Source: an uncultured Pseudorhodobacter sp.
GTDB taxonomy: Bacteria > Pseudomonadota > Alphaproteobacteria > Rhodobacterales > Rhodobacteraceae
Assembly: GCA_913062925.1 (NCBI GenBank)
Contig: CAJXWJ010000029.1
Coordinates: 1-41,281, forward strand
Direction: 5' to 3'
DNA: 41,281 bases
The notes beneath the pieces are model-generated. The model had not been told where the DNA came from and ran no database searches. It worked only from the letters and a program-made list of their open reading frames with translations. Of this stretch, positions 15,535 through 25,080 are shown one piece after another. The position numbers were made by a program, and so were the translations under genes. Position 1 is the first letter of the stretch. Each line of letters starts with the position of its first letter.

Positions 15535-16755
15535 ATGACCGATCGCCCCACCCTAAAGGCCAAAGACGCCCCCGATCTGGGCCGCTTTGATTGGCAAGAC
15601 CCGTTCCGGCTGGATGATCAGCTGACCGAAGAAGAACGCATGCTGCGCGACGGCGCACGCGCCTACGCCCAAGAAAAGCTGCAACCTCGGGTGATTGCGG
15701 CCTATCGCGAGGAATCCACCGACCCCGCGATTTTCCGCGAGATGGGCGAAATGGGGCTTTTGGGCACCACGATCCCCGAGGCTTACGGCGGGCTTGGCGC
15801 GTCTTATGTCGCCTATGGCCTGATCGCACGCGAGGTCGAGCGGGTGGATTCGGGCTATCGCTCGATGATGTCGGTGCAATCGTCTTTGGTGATGTATCCG
15901 ATCTACGCCTATGGCTCAGAGGCGCAGCGGCTGAAATATCTGCCGAAACTGGCCAGCGGCGAATGGATCGGCTGTTTTGGCCTGACCGAACCCGATGCGG
16001 GCTCTGACCCTGCGGGGATGAAGACCGTGGCGAAGAAAACCGCCAATGGCTATGTCTTGACCGGCGCAAAGATGTGGATTTCCAACGCGCCGATTGCCGA
16101 TGTCTTTGTGATCTGGGCGAAATCCGAAGCCCATGGCGGCAAGATCCGCGGCTTTGTGCTGGAAAAAGGCATGGCGGGGCTGTCAGCGCCCAAGATCGGC
16201 GGCAAGCTGTCGTTGCGCGCCAGCATCACCGGCGAGATCGTGATGGCAGGCGTCGAGGTTGGCGAAGACGCGCTCTTGCCGCATGTCGAGGGGCTGAAAG
16301 GCCCGTTTGGCTGTCTGAACCGCGCGCGCTATGGCATCTCTTGGGGGGTCTTGGGAGCGGCGGAATTCTGCATGCAGGCCGCGCGGCAATACGGGCTGGA
16401 CCGCAAACAGTTTAACAAACCGCTTGCCGGCACCCAGCTTTATCAGCTGAAACTCGCCAATATGATGACCGAGATTTCGCTGGGCTTGCAGGCGTCTTTG
16501 CAGGTGGGCCGGCTGATGGATCAGGCCAATGCGGCCCCCGAGATGATCTCGATCATCAAGCGCAACAACTGCGGCAAGGCGCTGGATGCGGCGCGGATGG
16601 CGCGGGATATGCACGGCGGCAACGGCATTTCGGAAGACTTCCAGATCATGCGGCATATGGTCAATCTGGAAACCGTCAACACCTATGAGGGCACGCATGA
16701 TGTGCATGCGCTGATCTTGGGTCGCGCGATCACGGGTGTGCAGGCGTTTTTCTAA
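15535..16755 (+). CDS. gcdH: glutaryl-CoA dehydrogenase
   Basis: Acyl-CoA dehydrogenase of 406 aa that oxidises and decarboxylates glutaryl-CoA to crotonyl-CoA in lysine, tryptophan and glutarate breakdown, passing electrons to ETF. Typical GcdH features are the N-terminal [17 protein letters not shown], the FAD-binding [13 protein letters not shown], and the catalytic Glu385 in TYEGTHDVH. The length is that of the family. ATG 15535 has GGAGG upstream. It is monocistronic, with a strong hairpin after the stop and a divergent LysR regulator before it. Confidence 0.96.
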   Translation: MTDRPTLKAKDAPDLGRFDWQDPFRLDDQLTEEERMLRDGARAYAQEKLQPRVIAAYREESTDPAIFREMGEMGLLGTTIPEAYGGLGASYVAYGLIAREVERVDSGYRSMMSVQSSLVMYPIYAYGSEAQRLKYLPKLASGEWIGCFGLTEPDAGSDPAGMKTVAKKTANGYVLTGAKMWISNAPIADVFVIWAKSEAHGGKIRGFVLEKGMAGLSAPKIGGKLSLRASITGEIVMAGVEVGEDALLPHVEGLKGPFGCLNRARYGISWGVLGAAEFCMQAARQYGLDRKQFNKPLAGTQLYQLKLANMMTEISLGLQASLQVGRLMDQANAAPEMISIIKRNNCGKALDAARMARDMHGGNGISEDFQIMRHMVNLETVNTYEGTHDVHALILGRAITGVQAFF

Positions 16756-16763
16756 ACCCTTTG

Positions 16764-16788
16764 GGGGTGCGCAGCGACTGCGCACCCC
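16764..16788. terminator. convergent hairpin between gcdH and potC
   Basis: A perfect 11-bp inverted repeat with arm GGGGTGCGCAG and a 3-nt loop CGA. It is 8 nt after the gcdH stop and 6 nt beyond the potC stop on the other strand. There is no long T-run, but its position and strength suggest a shared end. Confidence 0.65.
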
Positions 16789-16794
16789 TAATGC

Positions 16795-17661
16795 TTAAAA
16801 CGCCTCTTCAAGGGCGGTTGCGCGGCGGGCTTCGGCTTGGCGCGCGTCTTCGATCCGCGCCTTGCGACGCCGGTTGATCTCGAAGCCAATCGCCAACGCA
16901 AGCGTGGCGATCATCAGCATCAGCGCCAGCGCGTTGATCGTCGGCGTGATGCCCGAGCGCACCTTCGAGAACACATAGACCGTCAACGTATTCGCCCCGC
17001 CGCGGGTGAATTGGGTGACGTTGTAATTCTCGATCGACTGGAAGAACGCCACCGCGCCGCCTGCCCCGATCGCCGGGTAAAGATAGGGCAGCAGAATCCG
17101 GCGCATCACCTGCGCATGGCTTGCCCCCAGATCCAGCGCCGCCTCTTCCAGCCCTTCGTCAAAGCTTTGCAACCGCGCCAGCACCAAAAGCATCACCATG
17201 GCCGCGATATAGCTGACCTGCCCAAGCACCGACAGATGCAGCCCCGGCTTGAACAGAATAAAGTCGGAATGGATGCCATTGCCGATTTTGGTCCACATGA
17301 TCATGGTGGAAATCCCGATCACCGCGCCGGGGATCAGCAGGGTCGAGATCATCAGCCCGTAAAGCGTGGTGCGCAGCCGCCCCGAGATCGAATTGATCAA
17401 GATAGCCGCCGCCGTGCCAACCAAAATCGCCAGCAGGCTGACCGCCACCGCGACCACCAGCGTGTTGCGAAACGCCAGCCACATGGTTTCATCGGCGAAA
17501 AGCGCGTCGAACCATTTGCCGGTCACGCCCTTCCACGGCACAATCGAGGGGGTCTTGTTGTCGTTGAACGCCGCCGCCCCCATGATCCCCAGCGGGATCA
17601 GCAGGTAAAGGATGAAGACAAAGGCATAGACGCGGGCAAGTGTTTGGCGAAATTGATACAT
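16795..17661 (-). CDS. potC: polyamine-type ABC transporter permease (PotC family)
   Basis: Inner-membrane permease of 288 aa with about six helices (first at residues 10-32) and the BPD-type EAA loop EEAALDLGASHAQVMRRILLP around residues 171-191, which docks on the ATPase. It is the last gene of a leftward unit. ATG 17661 has GGAGG 6 nt upstream and lies 9 nt after potB. The substrate is putrescine/spermidine-like by family; opines or other amines are possible. Confidence 0.92.
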   Translation of the reverse strand: MYQFRQTLARVYAFVFILYLLIPLGIMGAAAFNDNKTPSIVPWKGVTGKWFDALFADETMWLAFRNTLVVAVAVSLLAILVGTAAAILINSISGRLRTTLYGLMISTLLIPGAVIGISTMIMWTKIGNGIHSDFILFKPGLHLSVLGQVSYIAAMVMLLVLARLQSFDEGLEEAALDLGASHAQVMRRILLPYLYPAIGAGGAVAFFQSIENYNVTQFTRGGANTLTVYVFSKVRSGITPTINALALMLMIATLALAIGFEINRRRKARIEDARQAEARRATALEEAF

Positions 17662-17670
17662 CTTGCCCTC

Positions 17671-18594
17671 CTATTTCGCGATGTCGGACAGTTTGACGCG
17701 GAACAGCTTCATCACCAGACTGACGAAAAGCGTGCACATCAACAGCAGCAAAAAGGCATAGGCGGCGGCGGTGTTCCAATCCAGCGCGTCAAACATCCAT
17801 TGCTGAATGGTCTGGGTGAACCATTGCGAGGTGGTCGAGCCAAGGATCGTCGGCACCAAAAGCGAGCCTGCCGAGAGCATAAAGACCATCACCGACCCCG
17901 AAGCGATCCCCGGCTTGCAATGCGGCAGCACGATGCGCAGATGCGTGCGCCACCACGGGCTGCCAAGGTCTTCGGCGGCCTCGATCTGGTTGCTGTCCAG
18001 CGAGGACATCGCGTTATAGACCGGAAAGATCATGAACAGCACATAGGTATAGACCAGCCCGATCATCACACCGTTATAGCCCGAAATCCAGCGCACCGGC
18101 TTGTCGATCACATGCAGCGTCACCAGCAGCGTCGAAAGCGGGCCTTTCAGCGCAAGGATGATCCACCAAGCAAAGGCGCGCAGCACCTCTGACACCAACA
18201 GCGGCACACAAAGCAGCAAAAAGATCGTCGGCAGGCTGCGTGGGTTCAGGATTTTCGCCATATAATAAGCCAGCGGATAGGTCAGCAAAAAGCACAGGAT
18301 CGTCACCAAAAGCGAATAGAAAATGGTGAGCGAAAACGTCAGCACATGCACCGGAATATTGACAGGAATGCCCATCAGCGTGGTGTCGATGGATCCGTTG
18401 AACACCTTAAGGTAATTGGCCAAGGTGTATTGATCCGCAGGCCCGCCGATTTCTGTCACCGGCAGCAAGGGCCGGAACGAGCTTTCCAGCAGGGTGATAT
18501 TGGGCAGGACCACCAGCATCGCCAGCCAAAACGCCGTCAGCAGGCAGATGATCAGCGTGGCGGCGCGGCCATAGCGTCGAAACATATCGCCCAT
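17671..18594 (-). CDS. potB: polyamine-type ABC transporter permease (PotB family)
   Basis: Permease of 307 aa that pairs with the PotC-type protein. It has about six helices and an EAA loop (IEAAEDLGSPWWRTHLRIVLP, around residues 204-224). The first helix at about 12-33 and the large periplasmic segment after it are typical of PotB. The start lies 3 nt after the potA stop, with a GGGGGG Shine-Dalgarno inside the end of potA, so translation is coupled. Confidence 0.92.
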   Translation of the reverse strand: MGDMFRRYGRAATLIICLLTAFWLAMLVVLPNITLLESSFRPLLPVTEIGGPADQYTLANYLKVFNGSIDTTLMGIPVNIPVHVLTFSLTIFYSLLVTILCFLLTYPLAYYMAKILNPRSLPTIFLLLCVPLLVSEVLRAFAWWIILALKGPLSTLLVTLHVIDKPVRWISGYNGVMIGLVYTYVLFMIFPVYNAMSSLDSNQIEAAEDLGSPWWRTHLRIVLPHCKPGIASGSVMVFMLSAGSLLVPTILGSTTSQWFTQTIQQWMFDALDWNTAAAYAFLLLLMCTLFVSLVMKLFRVKLSDIAK

Positions 18595-18597
18595 CTG

Positions 18598-19680
18598 TCA
18601 GCCCCCCGTAAAAGCGTCAGGAAGGATCGCGGCATGGGCGGCGTTAAAGCTGGCAAAGCGTTTGGCGCCAATCGCGGGCACGGTGGCAGCACCATCATTG
18701 CGCACCTCGGCCACCAGGGTTTGGCCATTGGCGGCCTTGGCATGCACCGCGATAAAGGCGCCCTCAAAAGAAACCTCGCTGACGGTGACGGGAACCGAGT
18801 TTTCCGCCCCCTCGGTCTCGGTCAGGATGGTGTGCTCGGGGCGGACATAAAGCTTGATGCCCTCGCCCAAAGCGCCATCGCCCAGCCGCGCGGTCAGACG
18901 GCCAAGGCCGGTGTCAAAGCCCGCCATGCCAGCACTTGGGGACACGACCGAACCGGTAAAGACGTTGTTTTCGCCGACAAATCCGGCGACAAAGCCGTTG
19001 ACGGGGTTGTTGTAGATATCGCGCGGGGTGGCGATTTGCTGGATGCGGCCTTGGCTCATCACGCCGACACGGTCCGACATCGCCAAGGCTTCGCCCTGAT
19101 CATGGGTGATATAGATAAAGGTGACGCCGGTGCGCTTTTGAATGGCGCGCAGCTCGGCCCGCATATGTTGGCGCAGTTTGAGGTCGAGCGCCGAAAGCGG
19201 CTCGTCCAGCAGCATGACCTTGGGTTCCACCGCCAAAGCCCGCGCAATTGCCACGCGCTGTTTTTGTCCGCCCGACAGCTGGCTGACCATCTTGTCGGCG
19301 GCATCGGGCAGATCGACCATATCCAACAGCTCTTGCGCCCGCTTGCGCCGCGCCGCCTTATCCACACCGCGCACTTCCAGCCCGAAAGAGATGTTCTCCC
19401 AGATCGGCATCAGCGGAAACAGCGCAAGGTTTTGAAAGATCAACGCGGTGGGGCGCTGGTTGGGGCGTTGGCCCTTCATATCCATGCCGCCGATGCGGAT
19501 CTGGCCATGCGTCGGCTCGATAAAGCCAGAAATCATCCGCAGGATCGTGGTTTTGCCACAGCCCGAGGGGCCAAGAAACGAGAAGAACTCTCCGGGTTCT
19601 ATCGAGACATTTGCGGTATCAACGGCGCGAAAACTTCCGAAATCGCAGCAGACATTTTCAAGATCAATCCCAGCGCTCAT
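18598..19680 (-). CDS. potA: polyamine-type ABC transporter ATP-binding protein (PotA family)
   Basis: ATPase of 360 aa. Walker A GPSGCGKTT is at residues 37-45, signature LSGGQ at 135-139, Walker B VMLLDEP around 155-161, and a C-terminal TOBE domain at about 280-355. It energises the PotB/PotC permease pair. The gene lies 148 nt downstream of potD, from which it is separated by a strong hairpin. It therefore depends on read-through or on its own promoter, giving less ATPase than binding protein (inference). Confidence 0.94.
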   Translation of the reverse strand: MSAGIDLENVCCDFGSFRAVDTANVSIEPGEFFSFLGPSGCGKTTILRMISGFIEPTHGQIRIGGMDMKGQRPNQRPTALIFQNLALFPLMPIWENISFGLEVRGVDKAARRKRAQELLDMVDLPDAADKMVSQLSGGQKQRVAIARALAVEPKVMLLDEPLSALDLKLRQHMRAELRAIQKRTGVTFIYITHDQGEALAMSDRVGVMSQGRIQQIATPRDIYNNPVNGFVAGFVGENNVFTGSVVSPSAGMAGFDTGLGRLTARLGDGALGEGIKLYVRPEHTILTETEGAENSVPVTVSEVSFEGAFIAVHAKAANGQTLVAEVRNDGAATVPAIGAKRFASFNAAHAAILPDAFTGG

Positions 19681-19775
19681 AGACCGCCTAACCCCCTGTT
19701 GGTCGTATTATAAGGCCATTCGGCCCGTTATTTTCTGGCTGTCATAGTGCCAGTTTATGCGTGATGCTTGGTCCA

Positions 19776-19812
19776 GAAAAACAAACGCCGAGACCATAGG
19801 GCCCCGGCGTTT
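19776..19812 (-). terminator. intrinsic terminator of potD, internal to the pot operon
   Basis: On the minus strand, a 13-bp stem (arms start AAACGCCG and end CGGCGTTT, with two G-U pairs, 4-nt loop CTAT) is followed by GTTTTT. It lies 16 nt after the potD stop and before potA, the usual place for partial termination in binding-protein-first ABC operons. Confidence 0.8.
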
Positions 19813-19828
19813 CTTTCAGCGCAAACCC

Positions 19829-20953
19829 TTAGGCTGCCTTGTATTTATCGGCGTATTCGGCCCGCTTGGACAGGAATTCGGCCGATTGATCTGGCCACCA
19901 CCACAGCTTGGACAGGGCGTCGTCGTTGAAGGTGCCGTTGTAATAGGCCGAAACATCCGGATCCATCATATCGGCAGCACCCTTGCCAACGGGGTTGGAC
20001 GAGAAGGCGGTTGCCCACATCGCAGCCCCCTCGGCGGTCGAGGTCCATTTCGCAAGTTCGTGCGCCTGGTCGATGTTCTTGGCGTTCTTCATCAGCACAA
20101 AGCCCTGATGCCATGCAAAGGCGCCTTCAACTGGGGCGGCATAGCCATAGCCATCGTTACGCAGGTTAAAGCCGGTCGAATCCCAGCACAGGCCCACGGT
20201 CGCGCCATTGGCGGTAAAGCCTGCATTGGCCTCGTTTTCACCAGACCACCACTGCACCACATTGCCCTTGGCCTTGATCGCCTCGGCCAGCGCGATGTCC
20301 CACAGCTCGACCATGGCCCCCATGTCGGAATAGCTGTCCATCCAAGGACGCGGCAGCTTGCCGGTGGCATCCAACCAACGGCCCATGGCAGCCAGAGCCG
20401 AATGCGGCCGCAGGGTGACTTGGTTCTCGGTGCTGAACAAAGCGCCCAGCGAGGCAGGCTCGCCCAGTTTGGCCTCGTCCTTGTTATAGACCAGCGACTC
20501 GGTGCCCCAGTTCGATGGCACATACAAAAGTGCGCCGTCTTTGCGCGACCGCTCGCCTGCCGCACCATCCGCCAGACCTGGCAGATAGTTGTCCATGGCA
20601 AGCTTTGCCGGATCCCAAGCGGCCAGAATGCCGTTCGAATTCCAAGCGCCCACACGGTCAATGGTCGGCTCGATCATATCGACGCCGCCAGCTTCCAGCG
20701 CAACTTTGGCCTCGCCGAACATGGTTTCCTGATCGGGCAGCTCTTTGAAGTTCACCTTGATGCCGGTCGCGGCCTCGAAGGCCGGAAACACGGTGGATTT
20801 GAAATTGTCATAGCCCGCCCAGCCGACAAAGTTCAGCTCGCCCGAAGAGGCAAGCGCCTTAGAAGAGATCAGCGCAGGGGCGGCAAGTGCGCCCGCACCG
20901 GCGGCGGTGTTTTTCAGGAACGAGCGACGATTAAGTGTGGATTTTGTGGTCAC
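19829..20953 (-). CDS. potD: periplasmic polyamine-type substrate-binding protein (PotD family)
   Basis: Extracellular solute-binding protein of 374 aa. The N-terminus has a twin-arginine signal (NRRSFLKN at residues 8-15, then an Ala-rich core ending near ALA-SSG), so it is probably exported folded by Tat. The mature part starts GELNFVGWAGYDNF, typical of PotD/PotF clade proteins. The start is taken as GTG 20953: GGGAGA lies 5 nt upstream and the Tat motif then sits at the right distance. The ATG at 21118 would add 55 residues across the promoter and is rejected. It is the first gene of the pot unit. Confidence 0.92.
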   Translation of the reverse strand: MTTKSTLNRRSFLKNTAAGAGALAAPALISSKALASSGELNFVGWAGYDNFKSTVFPAFEAATGIKVNFKELPDQETMFGEAKVALEAGGVDMIEPTIDRVGAWNSNGILAAWDPAKLAMDNYLPGLADGAAGERSRKDGALLYVPSNWGTESLVYNKDEAKLGEPASLGALFSTENQVTLRPHSALAAMGRWLDATGKLPRPWMDSYSDMGAMVELWDIALAEAIKAKGNVVQWWSGENEANAGFTANGATVGLCWDSTGFNLRNDGYGYAAPVEGAFAWHQGFVLMKNAKNIDQAHELAKWTSTAEGAAMWATAFSSNPVGKGAADMMDPDVSAYYNGTFNDDALSKLWWWPDQSAEFLSKRAEYADKYKAA

Positions 20954-21086
20954 GAAAGTCTCCCTACTGTTGGTCCGTGGATACGGAGATCGGATGCTCT
21001 TGAGGGCATCTCTGTTGACAGAGCCGGAGTGGTTTCTGCGCCTCACAAGATGAAACCGCAGCCATTTTCCCCGTTTCTGAAGCAAG

Positions 21087-21115
21087 ATTACGCTGGTGAA
21101 GGGGCAATCTGTCAA
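21087..21115 (-). promoter_or_regulatory. sigma70-type promoter of potD
   Basis: On the minus strand a perfect -35 TTGACA (21115-21110) and a -10 CGTAAT (21092-21087) are separated by exactly 17 nt. The start point would be near 21080, giving a leader of about 125 nt. Confidence 0.6.
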
Positions 21116-21320
21116 CAATTCTTATTAACCTTACGGCAGGGCGATGTTGCCCCCGCATAGGGGGCCTAAATTGGCAGCAAAGCGGCGTTTTTACAGGCAG
21201 AGTGCGAAAGCGCAATAGTCGTGTAATATTGTGCGAAAATAATCATCAGTAGAACATAGCGCTACTATTTATTGTATTTAGCGAAGAATATTCTAACTTT
21301 TCATTGCCGCTTTCAGCTCT

Positions 21321-21350
21321 TTGCCAAGTCCTTTCACGCAATCCTGTTAT
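21321..21350 (+). promoter_or_regulatory. candidate promoter of dadA
   Basis: -35 TTGCCA (21321-21326, five of six matches) and -10 TGTTAT (21345-21350, four of six), 18-nt spacer. It lies 36 nt upstream of the dadA start. Confidence 0.4.
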
Positions 21351-21386
21351 GTTTGCCCAGATAGATTTCAAAGGCAGGGGATGCGA

Positions 21387-22652
21387 ATGAAGGTTGTGGT
21401 TCTGGGCGCGGGCGTTATTGGCACTACAACGGCCTACTATCTGGCTCTATCAGGGCATGAGGTGACGGTGATCGACCGCCAACCAGCCCCGGCGCTGGAA
21501 ACCTCTTTTGCCAATGCAGGCGAGATCAGCCCCGGCTATGCCAGCCCCTGGGCCGCGCCGGGCATTCCGGCCAAGGCCGCCAAATGGCTGCTAATGCGTC
21601 ACGCGCCGCTGATCATCCAGCCGCGCCCCGATCTGGCCAAGGTGGCTTGGGTCGGGCGGATGCTGATGAATTGCACCGCCAGCGCCTATGGCCGCAACAA
21701 ATCGCGCATGGTGCGGCTGGCCGAATACAGCCGCGATTGCCTGATAGACCTGCGCCGCGACACCGGCATTTCTTACGATGAACGCAGCCAAGGCACCTTG
21801 CAGCTGTTCCGCACCCAAGCGCAGGTCGATGCAGCGGCCAAAGATATCAAGGTCTTGCAGGCCGATGGCGTGCCGTTTGAGGTTTTGGACGCCGCAGGCT
21901 GCATCCGCGCCGAACCGGCTTTGGCGCCCAAGCGCGACAAGATCGCAGGCGGTCTGCGCCTGCCCGGCGACGAGACCGGCGATTGCTTTAAATTCACCAA
22001 CAGCTTGGCGCAGATGGCGGCAGCGGCGGGGGTGGTGTTTCGCTATGGCGTGACGATGAAGCATCTGGAAACCGCGATGGGGCGGGTGGTGGCGGTGCAA
22101 ACCTCGGCGGGGCGGATCGCGGGGGATGCCTTTGTGCTGGCCATGGGCAGCTATTCGCCGCTGATGGCGCGGCCCTTGGGGATCAAACTGCCGATCTATC
22201 CGGTTAAGGGCTATTCGATCACCGTGCCGATCATTGATGCCAGCCGCGCGCCCGAATCAACCATCATGGATGAGACCTATAAGATCGCGATCACCCGTCT
22301 TGGCAGCCGCATTCGCGTCGGGGGCATGGCCGAAATTGCAGGCTTTGACATGACGCTAAGCCCGCGGCGCAAGGCGACTTTGGTGCATTCGGTCGAAGAT
22401 CTGTTTGGCGGCGCGGGCGATCAAAGCCGGGCCGAGTTCTGGTGCGGTCTGCGCCCGATGACCCCCGATGGCACGCCGATTGTCGGCCGCTCGCCGGTGG
22501 ACAATCTGTTTTTGAACACCGGCCACGGCACTTTGGGCTGGACGATGGCGGCAGGCTCGGGGCGGCTGCTGGCCGATCTGATCTCGGGGCGCGCGGCTGA
22601 AATTGAAAGCGGCGATCTGGGCTATGGCCGCTATCAGGGGATTGCGGCCTGA
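21387..22652 (+). CDS. dadA: D-amino acid dehydrogenase
   Basis: Flavoprotein of 421 aa that deaminates D-amino acids oxidatively, feeding electrons to the respiratory chain. The N-terminus [20 protein letters not shown] carries GAGVIG at residues 7-12. DadA-typical stretches include [21 protein letters not shown] (from about residue 36) and a C-terminal [19 protein letters not shown] 21387 is 6 nt after AGGGG; ATG 21381 is the alternative. No alanine racemase (dadX) is adjacent; an M29 aminopeptidase follows after 40 nt, perhaps in one transcript. Confidence 0.93.
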   Translation: MKVVVLGAGVIGTTTAYYLALSGHEVTVIDRQPAPALETSFANAGEISPGYASPWAAPGIPAKAAKWLLMRHAPLIIQPRPDLAKVAWVGRMLMNCTASAYGRNKSRMVRLAEYSRDCLIDLRRDTGISYDERSQGTLQLFRTQAQVDAAAKDIKVLQADGVPFEVLDAAGCIRAEPALAPKRDKIAGGLRLPGDETGDCFKFTNSLAQMAAAAGVVFRYGVTMKHLETAMGRVVAVQTSAGRIAGDAFVLAMGSYSPLMARPLGIKLPIYPVKGYSITVPIIDASRAPESTIMDETYKIAITRLGSRIRVGGMAEIAGFDMTLSPRRKATLVHSVEDLFGGAGDQSRAEFWCGLRPMTPDGTPIVGRSPVDNLFLNTGHGTLGWTMAAGSGRLLADLISGRAAEIESGDLGYGRYQGIAA

Positions 22653-22692
22653 TCGCATCGGGCTATGCTGCGGCCAAATCAGGAGGCCAAAG

Positions 22693-23925
22693 ATGAGCGC
22701 GATAGATCAAGACAAGCTGGCGAAACTGGCAGAGGTGGCGGTGCGGGTTGGTCTGAACCTGCAACCGGGGCAGGATCTGATCTTGACCGCGCCGATGGCG
22801 GCCCTGCCCTTGGTGCGTTTGGTGGCAGCCGCGGCCTACCGCGCCGGCGCAGGCGTGGTGACGCCGATCTTTGCCGATGAGGCGATCACGCTGGCAAAGT
22901 TCGCGCATGGATCCGAGGCAAGCTTTGACCGCGCCCCGAACTGGCTTTACAACGGCATGGCCGAAGGCTTTGCCGCCAATGCCGCGCGGATGGCGATTGC
23001 GGGCGACAATCCGATGCTGCTTGCAGGTCAAGACCCCGCCAAGGTGGCGCAGCTTGGCAAGGCCAATGCGATGGCGGCCAAGCCTGCGATGACGGCGATC
23101 ACCAATTTTGCGGTGAACTGGTCGATCTGCGCCTATCCGGGCGAGGCTTGGGCGCGGCAGATGTTCCCCGATCTAAGCGTCGAGGCGGCGGTGGCAAAGC
23201 TTGCCGAGGCGATCTTTGAAGCCTCGCGCATCAACACCCCCGACCCGGTGGCGGCTTGGGGCGCGCATAACGCAGCGCTTTTGGCGCGGCGCAAGTGGTT
23301 GAACGATCAGCGCTTTGCCGCTTTGCATTTTAGCGGCCCCGGCACCGATTTGACGGTGGGGCTGGCGGACGGCCACGAATGGATGGGCGGCGCCTCGCCT
23401 GCCAAGAATGGCGTCACCTGCAACCCGAATATCCCCTCGGAAGAGGTGTTCACCACCCCGCACGCGCTGCGCGTCGAAGGCACCGTGGCCGCGACCAAAC
23501 CGCTGGCGCATCAGGGCAGCCTGATCGAAAACATCGCCGTGCGCTTTGAAGCCGGCCGCATTGTCGAGGCGCATGCCAGCAAGGGCGAGGCCGTGCTGCA
23601 AAAGCTGATCGACAGCGACGAGGGCGCGCGCCGCTTGGGCGAGGTGGCGCTGGTGCCGCATGGCTCGCCGATCTCGGCCTCGGGGCTGTTGTTTTACAAC
23701 ACGCTTTTCGATGAAAACGCCGCTTGCCATATCGCGCTGGGGCAATGCTATTCGAAATGCTTTGTCGGTGGCGCGGATTTGACGCCCGAACAGGTGACAG
23801 CGCAGGGCGGCAATTCCAGCATCATCCACGTTGATTGGATGATCGGCTCGGGTCAGGTTGATATTGACGGGGTTGCAGCCGATGGCAGCAAAACCCCGGT
23901 GTTCCGCCGCGGCGAATGGGCCTGA
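22693..23925 (+). CDS. aminopeptidase, M29 family (AmpS/PepS-like)
   Basis: Metallo-aminopeptidase of 410 aa, cytosolic. Family M29 metal-site regions are visible: IPSEEVFTTPHALRVEG (about residues 251-267), LVPHGSPIS with LFYNTLFDENAACHIALG (about 320-348), and a C-terminal HVDWMIGSGQVDIDG (about 380-394). ATG 22693 has AGGAGG 6 nt upstream; the longer frame reaching back into dadA is not needed. It probably supplies free amino acids from peptides next to dadA. Its stop codon directly abuts that of the convergent cytochrome gene. Confidence 0.92.
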   Translation: MSAIDQDKLAKLAEVAVRVGLNLQPGQDLILTAPMAALPLVRLVAAAAYRAGAGVVTPIFADEAITLAKFAHGSEASFDRAPNWLYNGMAEGFAANAARMAIAGDNPMLLAGQDPAKVAQLGKANAMAAKPAMTAITNFAVNWSICAYPGEAWARQMFPDLSVEAAVAKLAEAIFEASRINTPDPVAAWGAHNAALLARRKWLNDQRFAALHFSGPGTDLTVGLADGHEWMGGASPAKNGVTCNPNIPSEEVFTTPHALRVEGTVAATKPLAHQGSLIENIAVRFEAGRIVEAHASKGEAVLQKLIDSDEGARRLGEVALVPHGSPISASGLLFYNTLFDENAACHIALGQCYSKCFVGGADLTPEQVTAQGGNSSIIHVDWMIGSGQVDIDGVAADGSKTPVFRRGEWA

Positions 23926-24333
23926 TTATTTGACCTGAAGGCTTTGCAGATATTCTGCCAAGGCCACCAGACGGATCGGCGTTGGCGTCTGAATGCCATC
24001 GCCGCCGTCAAAAGGCACCAGCGCCCCCGCCATCAAGGGCGAGAAATCGGGCATCACCCCGTCGCCCTTTTTGCCGGTATAGCCCCAGATCTGCGCCATC
24101 ACGCGAGTGGTGGGAAAGCTTCCCTGGTTGCGCGCCGAAAGCGTGGTCAGATCGGCGGGCTTTTTGGCAAGCCCTGCGGCGGCGGCCCCGTCGCCCTTGC
24201 CACCTGCGCCATGGCAGCCCGCACAATAGTCGGCAAAATCCATTTGCGGCGTGGCATTGGCCTCGCGCAGCGGCGCGGGCGCAGGCACGCAAGCGCCAAG
24301 CATCAAGGCGGCAGCGATCATCACAACACGCAT
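23926..24333 (-). CDS. c-type cytochrome lipoprotein
   Basis: Small class I cytochrome c, 135 aa. A lipoprotein signal (hydrophobic residues 3-12, lipobox LGAC, Cys15) is followed by a haem-binding CAGCH at residues 37-41. Candidate distal Met ligands include the one in GVMPDFSPLM. It should be membrane-anchored on the periplasmic side and carry electrons; the partner is unknown. ATG 24333 has AAGGAG 6 nt upstream. It is 63 nt downstream of lolD on the same strand. Confidence 0.9.
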   Translation of the reverse strand: MRVVMIAAALMLGACVPAPAPLREANATPQMDFADYCAGCHGAGGKGDGAAAAGLAKKPADLTTLSARNQGSFPTTRVMAQIWGYTGKKGDGVMPDFSPLMAGALVPFDGGDGIQTPTPIRLVALAEYLQSLQVK

Positions 24334-24396
24334 GGAATTCTCCTTAGACCAAATGAAAAGCATCGCGCGATTGCGCGACCTCTACCTTGATCCAGA

Positions 24397-25080
24397 TCAC
24401 AGGCCGGCGATACGGCCCTTATCCAGACGCACAGTGCGGTCCATACGGGCGGCTAGGTCCAGGTTATGCGTCGCAATCAGCGCCGCAAGGCCGGTGTCGC
24501 GCACCAAAGCCATCAGCGCCGCAAAGACCTGCTCCGAGGTTTCGGGGTCAAGGTTGCCGGTGGGCTCATCTGCCAGCAACAGCTTGGGCCGATTGGCAAG
24601 CGCGCGGCAAAAGGCGACGCGTTGCTGTTGGCCGCCTGACAGGGCTGCGGGGCGGTGGCTGGCGCGGTCTGCGACACCGACATGATCGAGCAGCTCCATC
24701 GCATGGGCAGTGGCCTTGAGCTCTGGCACGCCATTGGCAAGCTGTGGAATAACGATGTTTTCCAGCGCGGTAAATTCTGGCAGCAGGTGGTGAAACTGAT
24801 AGATAAAGCCAACATCGCTGCGCCGCGCTTGGGTGCGTGCGCGATCTGACAGGCCGATCATATTCATACCGCCCAAAGCCACCGAACCTTGATCGGGCGT
24901 ATCCAGCAGCCCTGCGATATGCAGCAGCGTCGACTTGCCTGCCCCCGAAGGCGCGACAAGCGCGACGATCTCACCCACCTTCACCTCGAGCGTGGCACCC
25001 GACAGCACGCTGACCTGCGAGGGCTTGCCAAGGTTGTAGGATTTCTCGATCTCGGCCAGCTCAAGCGCAAAGTTATTCAT
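24397..25080 (-). CDS. lolD: lipoprotein-releasing system ATP-binding protein LolD
   Basis: ABC ATPase of 227 aa for extraction of outer-membrane lipoproteins from the inner membrane. Walker A PSGAGKST is at residues 44-51, signature LSGGQ at 147-151, and Walker [13 protein letters not shown] at about 166-177, the last typical of the LolD/MacB/FtsE group. Its ATG overlaps the end of the permease gene by 8 nt. The residue before the P-loop is Ala rather than the usual Gly (APSGAGKS), a tolerated variation. Confidence 0.95.
   Translation of the reverse strand: MNNFALELAEIEKSYNLGKPSQVSVLSGATLEVKVGEIVALVAPSGAGKSTLLHIAGLLDTPDQGSVALGGMNMIGLSDRARTQARRSDVGFIYQFHHLLPEFTALENIVIPQLANGVPELKATAHAMELLDHVGVADRASHRPAALSGGQQQRVAFCRALANRPKLLLADEPTGNLDPETSEQVFAALMALVRDTGLAALIATHNLDLAARMDRTVRLDKGRIAGL

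Larger units (their letters stand above)
20954..21386. other. 433-nt divergent intergenic region potD / dadA
   Basis: No gene is seen. The left part carries the potD leader and promoter. The right part (about 21210-21310) is AT-rich, with a perfect 10-nt palindrome AGAATATTCT (21285-21294) and an AGTAG/CTACT inverted repeat (about 21249-21267), then a probable dadA promoter. It is a plausible regulatory region for amino-acid-responsive control. Confidence 0.6.

Noticed and set aside
20954-21118. ATG start for potD 165 nt upstream
   Set aside because: It would place 55 residues before the Tat motif and cover the -10/-35 pair; GTG 20953 has a proper Shine-Dalgarno.
16837-21160. Three long rightward open frames (451, 455 and 467 aa) opposite the pot genes
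   Set aside because: They lie entirely antisense to potC, potB, potA and potD, are rich in Arg, His and Gln as such shadows are, and lack ribosome sites.
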